From Kocuria sp. (GTDB lineage: Bacteria; Actinomycetota; Actinomycetes; Actinomycetales; Micrococcaceae), in the NCBI GenBank assembly GCA_030453435.1, contig JAKDKI010000128.1, positions 1 through 6,739 on the forward strand: 6,739 bases of DNA, written 5' to 3'. This document shows positions 1 through 5,766 of the stretch, piece by piece (the first letter of the stretch is position 1; each line of letters begins with the position of its first letter). The notes beneath the pieces are model-generated. The model did not search any database. It saw nothing but the letters and a program-made list of their open reading frames with translations, and was not told where the DNA came from. Position numbers and translations under genes: made by a program.

Positions 1-46
1 TTTTCTGAGCAAAGCCTGAGCAGAATCACCTACTGAAGGTACTCCC

Positions 47-1489
47 GTGAGCGAATTTCCCGCTGCCCTCAAGCGCGGTCTGACCGTGCGCCACGTGCGC
101 TTCATGGCCCTGGGTTCGGCTATCGGAACCGGCCTGTTCTACGGTTCCGCCTCCGCAATCCAGGCCGCAGGCCCCGCCGTACTGTTCGCATACATGATCG
201 GTGGCGCGGTGGTGTTCCTGGTCATGCGCGCCCTGGGTGAGATGGCCGTGCTGCACCCTGTGACCGGTTCGTTCGGTCAGTACGCGGGACGTTACTTGGG
301 CCCGCTCGCCGGTTTCATCACGGGATGGACGTTCGTGTTCGAGATGGCCATCGTGGCCCTCGCGGACGTCACGGCCTTTGGCATCTACATGCAGTTCTGG
401 TTCCCGGACACTCCCCAATGGATCTGGGTGCTGGCCATCGTTCTGCTCATCACCGGCCTCAACCTGCTCAACGTCAAGGTGTTCGGCGAGCTGGAGTTCT
501 GGCTGACCATCGTGAAGGTCACCGCCATCATTCTGATGATCGTGGGCGGTTTTGCGATCCTCATCTTCGGTTTCTCCGTCCCGTCCAGCACGCCGCCCGG
601 ACTCCACAACCTGGTCGACCACGGCGGCCTGTTCCCCAACGGTTTTGCGGGCCTGTTGCTCTCGTTCTCGGTGGTGATGTTCGCGTTCGGTGGCATCGAG
701 ACCATCGGCATCACCGCCGGCGAGGCCAAGATCCCCGCCAAGACCATCCCCGCCGCGATCAACACGGTTCCCGTGCGCATCCTGCTCTTCTACGTGCTCA
801 CGCTCTTCGTGCTGATGTGCCTGTTCCCCTGGAACGAGGTCACCGGCGAGGTCAGCCCCTTCGTGCAGATTTTCGAGTCCCTGGGTATCTCCTACGCCGC
901 TCACATCCTCAATGCGGTGATCATCACGGCGGCGATCTCCGCCATCAACTCGGACATCTTCGGTTCCGGTCGCATGGTCTACGGTCTGGCCCAGCAGGGT
1001 CACGCACCCCGCGCCTTCACCCACGTGGGCCGCACCGGCGTTCCAACCCTCACGGTTGCACTGATGGCGGGCGTCCTGGTGATCGGCGTGATCCTCAACG
1101 CCGTGATCCCGGAGAACGTCTTCTTGATCATCGCGTCCCTGGCCACGTTCGCCACGGTGTGGGTCTGGATCATGATCCTGCTCTCCCACCTGGGCATGTC
1201 CCGCGAACGTGCCCGCGCCGGTGCCCCGCGTAGCTCCTACCCGTTGCCCGGCGGTCGCGTGAGCACGTACCTTGCGTTGGCCTTCATGGCGTTCGTGATC
1301 GTGCTACTCGCCTTCACCCCGGACACTCGCATCGCCCTGATCGTGGGCCTCGCGTGGCTGGTCATCATGACCGGCGTGTTCTTCACGTTCGTCAAGGGCA
1401 AGGGTCGCCAGCGCACGGTTCTTCCCGACGACGCCGCTCTCCCCACCGAACCCGCCGGTGCCGGTTCCAGCGCGGGTGCCGTGCGGTAG
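47..1489 (+). CDS. proY: ProY-like amino acid permease (APC superfamily)
   Basis: This is an integral membrane transporter of the amino acid transporter (AAT) branch of the APC superfamily, which imports amino acids by proton symport. The 480-residue length fits the family, and about 12 hydrophobic segments are visible. The first helix carries the hallmark GSAIGTGLF (residues 23-31), followed by a RALGEMAV segment (61-68) after helix 2. The stretches [53 protein letters not shown] and [17 protein letters not shown] closely recall enterobacterial ProY as I remember it, so proline, or histidine as in HutT relatives, is the likely substrate; specificity cannot be read from sequence. The GTG start is supported by a GAAGG ribosome binding site 7 bases upstream at 35-39. 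The C-terminal tail (from about residue 451) is polar and rich in Ala, Gly and Pro. Only 46 bases of upstream DNA are visible, so its promoter and any operon partner are unknown. It is followed by its own terminator. Confidence 0.9.
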   Translation: MSEFPAALKRGLTVRHVRFMALGSAIGTGLFYGSASAIQAAGPAVLFAYMIGGAVVFLVMRALGEMAVLHPVTGSFGQYAGRYLGPLAGFITGWTFVFEMAIVALADVTAFGIYMQFWFPDTPQWIWVLAIVLLITGLNLLNVKVFGELEFWLTIVKVTAIILMIVGGFAILIFGFSVPSSTPPGLHNLVDHGGLFPNGFAGLLLSFSVVMFAFGGIETIGITAGEAKIPAKTIPAAINTVPVRILLFYVLTLFVLMCLFPWNEVTGEVSPFVQIFESLGISYAAHILNAVIITAAISAINSDIFGSGRMVYGLAQQGHAPRAFTHVGRTGVPTLTVALMAGVLVIGVILNAVIPENVFLIIASLATFATVWVWIMILLSHLGMSRERARAGAPRSSYPLPGGRVSTYLALAFMAFVIVLLAFTPDTRIALIVGLAWLVIMTGVFFTFVKGKGRQRTVLPDDAALPTEPAGAGSSAGAVR

Positions 1490-1511
1490 GCACTGACCAA
1501 CGCTGTCGTTA

Positions 1512-1556
1512 CAGACGAGCTCGGTAGCCCTTTCAAGACGGAACCGAGCTCGTCTG
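1512..1556 (+). terminator. Strong hairpin terminator after the permease
   Basis: Bases 1512-1525 (CAGACGAGCTCGGT) pair perfectly with 1543-1556 (ACCGAGCTCGTCTG), giving a 14-bp stem with a 17-base loop. It lies 22 bases after the permease stop and is followed by a pyrimidine-rich stretch (CTTCCTC) instead of a clean T run, as is common in high-GC Gram-positives. The near-perfect symmetry would allow some termination in both directions, but no gene reads toward it from the right. Confidence 0.85.
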
Positions 1557-1587
1557 CTTCCTCATAACCTTCTTCAGAGCAGAGTTA

Positions 1588-1593
1588 TATAGT
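1588..1593 (+). promoter_or_regulatory. Possible -10 element for the exonuclease gene
   Basis: TATAGT matches five of six bases of the sigma-70 type TATAAT and sits in an unusually A/T-rich pocket (1585-1603) just after the permease terminator, 38 bases before the exonuclease start. I see no good -35 hexamer 16-18 bases upstream, so the call is tentative. The terminator in between argues that the exonuclease gene needs its own promoter. Confidence 0.35.
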
Positions 1594-1631
1594 CCTCATT
1601 AATCGCCCCCACGATTGCTAAGGACTCCCCC

Positions 1632-2870
1632 ATGTCTCAAGTGAACTACTCAGTCATCGACACTGAAACCACTGGCTTATGGTCCACCGGTCACGATCGA
1701 GCTGCCGAGATTGCCATTGTGACCTTGAGCCCCGAGGGGGAGGTCATCGAGCGTTGGGAAACCCTGATCAATCCGCAACGCGATCTGGGAAAACAATCGT
1801 TGCACGGGATTCGCGCGGCCGATGTCCTCTCGGCACCGACTTTCAAAGATGTCGCGGATGAAATTGCCTGGCGTCTGAGTGGAACTGTTCCGGTTGCGCA
1901 CAACTTACGCTTCGACGCGGGCTTCCTGACCGCCGAGTGGCATCGCGCCGGAACACAGTTCCCCCTTGAGTTTTTCGAGTACGGCCTGTGCACCATGCAA
2001 GAAGCTTCCGTGTACTTGCCAGGCAACAACAGAAACTTGGCCGACTGCTGCGCAGCTTTCGACATTACGATTCCCCACGCGCACAGCGCCGGAGATGATG
2101 CGGAGGCAACAGCGCAGCTACTTGCGGCATATATGAGGACCGAGACCAACGCCGAAAAGTGGACTCGTATCTTCGAGGCAAGTCAGTCACTCCAGTGGAC
2201 CGTTACCGAGCCAGCAGCTCGAACCATTTGCCGTTTGAGAAGTAGGAGCGACGCACCTCAAGAAACTCACTTCCTTGAACGCATCGTTCAGCACATTCCC
2301 GAAGCGGGTGAAACGGCGGCTGAAATTGACTACCTTGGCCTGCTTGACCGGGCGCTCCTGGATCGTCACTTGTCCCTTCATGAACAAGATGCCCTCGTTG
2401 CTCTGGCTAATGAACTGGGGTTGGGCCGATCAAGAGTTGTGACCTTGCACGATTCGTACATGGACCAGTTACTCGCGGCAGCGTGGGATGACGGTGTGAT
2501 CACGGATAGCGAGGAAGAAGACCTCCGCGCAGTCGGTCAATTGCTCTCCGTCTCCCGAGAGAAAATCGACAGTGGCATCACCACCAGACCTGTTGTTCAG
2601 GAAACATCACCCTCATCAAAGCCTTCATTCGGCCCGGGGTCATCAATTTGCCTCACGGGCGACATGTCCAAACCGCGTCCTCAGATAGCCGAAGAGCTTG
2701 TTGAGGCTGGGTTCGTCGTTAAATCAGGCGTGAGCAAGAAGCTGGATCTCCTCGTTGCTGCCGATCCGGACTCCCTCTCAGGTAAGGCACGAAAGGCTCG
2801 TGATTACGGAATTCCTGTTGTGGGCGAGGAGTACGTGTGGAGTCACTTGCTGACCCGAGTCAATGTTTGA
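1632..2870 (+). CDS. DEDDh 3'-5' exonuclease with TerB-like middle and C-terminal BRCT domain
   Basis: This is a predicted cytoplasmic 3'-5' exonuclease of the DnaQ/epsilon type. The N-terminal domain (about residues 5-168) has all the metal-binding and catalytic positions: DTETTG with D10 and E12 (Exo I), HNLRFDAGF with D95 (Exo II), and HSAGDDAEAT with H151 and D156 (Exo III). Residues about 233-310 form a helical region with acidic patches (WDDGVITDSEEEDL) that recalls TerB-like domains. Residues about 335-410 form a BRCT domain, with SICLTGDM at its start, SGKARKARDYGIPVV and the conserved Trp at 403. A Ser/Pro-rich linker (about 316-334) precedes it. Exonuclease-plus-BRCT proteins are known, mostly annotated generically; BRCT domains usually bind DNA ends or partner proteins. 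The ATG start has an AAGGA site at 1620-1624, 7 bases upstream. Codons end in A or T more often than in the permease or helicase, which hints at acquisition by transfer. The exact substrate is unknown; a role in repair or defence is inferred. Confidence 0.88.
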   Translation: MSQVNYSVIDTETTGLWSTGHDRAAEIAIVTLSPEGEVIERWETLINPQRDLGKQSLHGIRAADVLSAPTFKDVADEIAWRLSGTVPVAHNLRFDAGFLTAEWHRAGTQFPLEFFEYGLCTMQEASVYLPGNNRNLADCCAAFDITIPHAHSAGDDAEATAQLLAAYMRTETNAEKWTRIFEASQSLQWTVTEPAARTICRLRSRSDAPQETHFLERIVQHIPEAGETAAEIDYLGLLDRALLDRHLSLHEQDALVALANELGLGRSRVVTLHDSYMDQLLAAAWDDGVITDSEEEDLRAVGQLLSVSREKIDSGITTRPVVQETSPSSKPSFGPGSSICLTGDMSKPRPQIAEELVEAGFVVKSGVSKKLDLLVAADPDSLSGKARKARDYGIPVVGEEYVWSHLLTRVNV

Positions 2871-2871
2871 T

Positions 2872-2941
2872 GATTAGCCATCACAGGAGGAGATTCCCGG
2901 GCTGAATTCCGGGAATTACGCCTTCTCCGGACTGGCTGATC
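2872..2941 (+). terminator. 70-nt layered imperfect hairpin; probable terminator or structured intergenic element
   Basis: Three stems stack on one axis. The outer stem is 2872-2880 with 2933-2941 (9 bp, one G-U). The middle is 2886-2892 with 2922-2928 (7 bp, one G-U). The inner is 2893-2900 (ATTCCCGG) with 2909-2916 (CCGGGAAT), 8 bp perfect, closing an 8-base loop. It begins directly after the exonuclease stop codon, so termination is the simplest role. There is no T run after it, and the antitoxin operator starts 14 bases further on, so it could instead be a structured RNA or a small repeat element. Confidence 0.45.
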
Positions 2942-2954
2942 GGACTAGCCTTGA

Positions 2955-2971
2955 GCATGCAATGCATGCAT
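2955..2971 (+). promoter_or_regulatory. Palindromic operator candidate in front of the antitoxin gene
   Basis: GCATGCA at 2955-2961 and TGCATGC at 2963-2969 are exact inverted repeats around one central A. A second overlapping palindrome, ATGCATGCAT, lies at 2962-2971, and the GCATGC hexamer recurs with a 9-base step. Ribbon-helix-helix antitoxins repress their own operons by binding such repeats near the promoter, and this one ends one base before the ribosome binding site (GAGGAGG, 2972-2978). A weak -10-like TAGCCT at 2946-2951 would place transcription start inside the operator. Autoregulation is inferred. Confidence 0.55.
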
Positions 2972-2982
2972 GAGGAGGCGAC

Positions 2983-3228
2983 ATGACTACCGTGATCATC
3001 CGAAACCTTGATGCCCGGGTCATTGCTGCGCTCCAACGCCGCGCAACTTTTCACGGCCGATCCTTGGAAGCGGAAATCCGAGCAATCCTGTCGGAGTCCG
3101 TGGCTGAATCACCGGGTTGCGCAACTCAGGGCCTGGGAACACGCATCCATGAATCATTCGCCGTGTCGGGTGGATTCGATCTTCCTGATCGTCCCACTGA
3201 GGAAGCACGAGCCGCGGACTTTTCCTGA
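2983..3228 (+). CDS. FitA/VapB-type ribbon-helix-helix antitoxin, orphan
   Basis: This 81-residue protein is a predicted DNA-binding antitoxin of a type II toxin-antitoxin system. The N-terminus (residues 1-42) follows the FitA-like ribbon-helix-helix pattern: a short beta strand TTVIIRNLD, then a helix with ALQRRATFHGRSLEAEIRAIL. The HGRS-EAE-RAIL pattern is highly characteristic of FitA and of VapB antitoxins once called plasmid stability proteins. The C-terminal part (FDLPDRPTEEARAADFS) has the acidic, Pro-containing tail that normally wraps the PIN-domain toxin. The ATG start has a strong GAGGAGG site at 2972-2978. The usual partner, a PIN-domain RNase of about 130-140 residues starting at or near the antitoxin stop, is absent: the convergent helicase gene ends only 13 bases later. 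The protein may be a leftover, may neutralise a toxin encoded elsewhere, or may act as a plain repressor. Confidence 0.82.
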   Translation: MTTVIIRNLDARVIAALQRRATFHGRSLEAEIRAILSESVAESPGCATQGLGTRIHESFAVSGGFDLPDRPTEEARAADFS

Positions 3229-3241
3229 CTGGTGTTTCTGA

Positions 3242-5614
3242 TCAGTTACCAGCGCTGGCGGGAATCGAACTCTCCGTGATGGTGACCGTGACACTTTCGA
3301 CATCACCTTGCGAGCCATCCTGTCTGCCGGATTCACCCCGCCACCACCCCATGAACTCCCGGGCCGTGAACACCGGCTTACCCCACTTCGCCGCATTCTT
3401 GGCCTTATTGGACTGCGAACCGTCCTCGGCGGTGACCAGGACATCGCAGCGGGTCTTGGTCACGTTGACGACCGGCTGCAGACCCCGTTCTGCAGCCATA
3501 TCTTCCAGATCCTCCCGATAGACCTCTCGCCCATCGGCACCGATCACGGTGCCGGTGAAGCAAATGCGAGCGCCGGCAACCAGCACCGAGTCGATGTCCT
3601 GAGTTGAGCCAGCTGACTCGTCCAGGATGTGCTCCCCGGTTTGCTCCTCCACCGCACGCACAACCGCCAGGCTCTCGGCAGAGAACCGCCCGCGCTCACC
3701 GGCCTCACGCAATTTCTCGGCCAAAACCGCACCCGGGGTCTCCGCGGCACCCGCACTGCACCGCACGGTGAATTCCGTTGTCTCGGCGGGCCGAGGCATC
3801 AGGTACCCGGAACGATCCTGAGCCTCAGGAAACGCGTCCGCTATGGCCTCCGACAGATCCTGTCCGGCGACCAGATCTTGCACGGCACGCGCTCGCTCCA
3901 ACGCCGTCGGCGCTTCGAGCGCGCGGCGCTGTTGGGCGGAAAGTCGCGTTGCGGCGACGTCGTACCCCATGGGCATGTGCGTGACGTAACCGGTGCGTTT
4001 GAGCTCGTAATCGAGGTACCCGAGCTGCCGGTCGATGTTGATGCCCACCGGCACCCGGCCGGCCAGGTGCGGGGCGAGTGCGGCCCACGCGTCCGTGAGG
4101 AGGGGTGCGAGTTGTACTTGGCCTGCGGTGATGCCGTACGCGTTACGGGCGTCGCCCATGTCGCGGGTGGGATTGACGAGCGTGCTGAGTTCCAGGCCGT
4201 CGTCTGTAACCAGGGCGATTTCCACGGGGCGGGGACGCCAGCGATCGCCCTCGTCGCCCACGCTGCAGATGCCCAAGTAGACGTTGCCCTTGGTCGGCTG
4301 CCCCGTGTGTGAATCGGACCGCAAGAATCGGCGGATGCGCTGATCGACTTTGAGGTCGCGGGGCAAAACGTTGCGGCGCAGCACGAGTCCCTCGAAGGAT
4401 GTGCAGCGGCTCAGCGCAACGTACAACTGACCGTCCGCGAACGTGCCGCCGGTCAGGTCGACCACCACGTTGTCGAGGGTCTGCCCCTGACTCTTGTGGA
4501 TCGTGATGGCCCACGCGAGGCGGAACGGCAGCTGGGTGTACGTACCGATCACGTCGTGGCGGAGCGTTCCGTGCTCGACGACGGGCCGCGTCACCTCCCA
4601 CAAGTTGGGCTCGACCTTCACGACATCGCCGTTGGGAAGTTCGACGAAAGCAATGAGCTCGCCGTCCTCCCAGAAGTAATCCGCCACCTTGGCGATCGTG
4701 CCGTTGACCCAGCGGTCACCGGGATCGTTGGTGAGCATCATGACCTGCGCACCGCGCTTGAACACGAGCTCCTTGTCCACGGGAATCTCGAAACCATCCA
4801 GGTCACCGGTGAGGATGGCCGCGTGATGGACCGGCTCGTCCTCGAGCTGCTCGAGCATCATGCGGTTACGGGACGTGGCCATGCGATTGGTGGTGGTCAG
4901 CGTCAGCCAGAACTCGTCGATGGGCGGGGTGAATTCCGGGTCGGTGCGGGCGTTGAGTTCGCGGCGGGCCTCCTCGAGCAGGCTGCCCTCGCGCACGGCG
5001 TTGAGGATGTCGACCAGGCGGTTGTCCCCGATCTGACGGAACACCGTGCTCAGTTCCACCGTGGCGAAATCATCCGGGTGGTAGGTGTCCGCGGAGAAAA
5101 AGTACGGAGTCTTGTAGCGGGTGGAGAAGTGCTCGCGTTCGTAGTCGGTGACCACGGGCGGGAGTTGATACAGATCCCCCACCAGCACCAGCTGTACCCC
5201 GCCGTACTTCCGACCGGGCTTGGGACCGAAACGCTCCAACGCGGCAACCAGGCAATCGAACAGGTCGGCCCGGACCATGGATGCCTCATCCACGATCAGG
5301 GTGTGCAGTTCCCGCAACGTCTGGGCGAACCTGCCGGGGAAGTACTTTCCGGTGCGCACCTGCTCCGGGGTCATGCCCGGATACAGCGACAGCAACCGGT
5401 GGATCGTGTAGCCCTGCACGTTGAGCGCGGCGATCCCGGTCGGTGCCACGACCACAACATTGCGCCGGGTGTGGGCCATGAACTCCCGGATCAGCGTGGA
5501 CTTACCGGTGCCCGCCTTACCCGTGAGGAACACGTTTTCGCCGTGGTGCAGCCGCTGTAGGGCTTCCTGAAACTCGTCAGTGAAGACCAGCCCGGAGGAT
5601 TCGGTTATGTGCAC
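3242..5614 (-). CDS. PIF1/RecD-like DNA helicase fused to a degenerate exonuclease domain and BRCT
   Basis: This 790-residue protein is a predicted ATP-dependent superfamily 1B DNA helicase. Motor motifs appear in order: Walker A GKAGTGKST (32-40, K38), motif Ia APTGIAA (57-63), Walker B IVDEAS (107-112), motif III GDLYQLPPV (146-154), a motif IV arginine in VFRQ (R193), motif V TIHKSQGQTL (371-380) and motif VI YVALSRC (398-404). Residues about 444-590 align by eye with the N-terminal domain of the exonuclease at 1632-2870 (EIALVT, TLVNPTRDMG, AGRVPVGINIDRQLGYL), but the catalytic positions read C450, V452, Q530, P569 and R574, so nuclease activity is not expected. Residues about 676-760 form a BRCT domain (ICFTGTV, SNKAKNAAKWGKPVF, Trp 757/758). 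A low-complexity tail of about 30 residues follows. The start is GTG with an AAAGGAC site upstream (5624-5630). It converges on the antitoxin gene. A repair or replication role is likely; defence is possible. Confidence 0.88.
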   Translation of the reverse strand: MHITESSGLVFTDEFQEALQRLHHGENVFLTGKAGTGKSTLIREFMAHTRRNVVVVAPTGIAALNVQGYTIHRLLSLYPGMTPEQVRTGKYFPGRFAQTLRELHTLIVDEASMVRADLFDCLVAALERFGPKPGRKYGGVQLVLVGDLYQLPPVVTDYEREHFSTRYKTPYFFSADTYHPDDFATVELSTVFRQIGDNRLVDILNAVREGSLLEEARRELNARTDPEFTPPIDEFWLTLTTTNRMATSRNRMMLEQLEDEPVHHAAILTGDLDGFEIPVDKELVFKRGAQVMMLTNDPGDRWVNGTIAKVADYFWEDGELIAFVELPNGDVVKVEPNLWEVTRPVVEHGTLRHDVIGTYTQLPFRLAWAITIHKSQGQTLDNVVVDLTGGTFADGQLYVALSRCTSFEGLVLRRNVLPRDLKVDQRIRRFLRSDSHTGQPTKGNVYLGICSVGDEGDRWRPRPVEIALVTDDGLELSTLVNPTRDMGDARNAYGITAGQVQLAPLLTDAWAALAPHLAGRVPVGINIDRQLGYLDYELKRTGYVTHMPMGYDVAATRLSAQQRRALEAPTALERARAVQDLVAGQDLSEAIADAFPEAQDRSGYLMPRPAETTEFTVRCSAGAAETPGAVLAEKLREAGERGRFSAESLAVVRAVEEQTGEHILDESAGSTQDIDSVLVAGARICFTGTVIGADGREVYREDLEDMAAERGLQPVVNVTKTRCDVLVTAEDGSQSNKAKNAAKWGKPVFTAREFMGWWRGESGRQDGSQGDVESVTVTITESSIPASAGN

Positions 5615-5766
5615 CAGAGCGTGTCCTTTCCGGGGTTTTCACATCAGATTGCACGGGCGACCTTACCGGTCCCCGCGGCCCAGCCGCTGCGATAGGTCTG
5701 TCACCGGACTAAATTAGGCTGACTAGTAGAGCGGCGATCTATCCGACACATCCTAGGACGGTTTCA
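5615..5766. promoter_or_regulatory. Divergent intergenic region between helicase and exporter
   Basis: These 152 bases must hold the promoters of both the leftward helicase and the rightward exporter gene. The leftward ribosome binding site (AAAGGAC read on the minus strand) is at 5624-5630 and the rightward one (AGGACG) at 5755-5760. An A/T-rich pocket at 5710-5716 (TAAATTA) is the best place for a -10 element on either strand, but I cannot fit a convincing -35/-10 pair. No LexA-type SOS box (GAAC-N4-GTTC) was seen. Confidence 0.4.

Noticed and set aside
26..1189. 387-residue open frame on the minus strand opposite the permease
   Set aside because: It is extremely rich in His, Asp, Glu, Arg and Gly with no hydrophobic core, as expected for the complement of a high-GC membrane protein gene; the permease on the plus strand is unmistakable.
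3249..3258. Perfect palindrome CCAGCGCTGG at the convergent end of helicase and antitoxin genes, as a shared terminator
   Set aside because: It has no loop and lies inside the last helicase codons without a T run on either side; chance palindromes of this size are common in GC-rich DNA.
3629..4312. 227-residue open frame on the plus strand opposite the helicase C-terminal half
   Set aside because: Same shadow effect; no domain similarity, and the minus-strand frame aligns with a known fold.
4496..5560. 354-residue open frame on the plus strand opposite the helicase motor
   Set aside because: It mirrors the helicase codons, has no recognisable motif, and covers the conserved Walker and helicase motifs of the real gene; a high-GC shadow frame.
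5615..5766. SOS (LexA) box controlling the helicase
   Set aside because: No GAAC-N4-GTTC motif or near match is present in the intergenic region.
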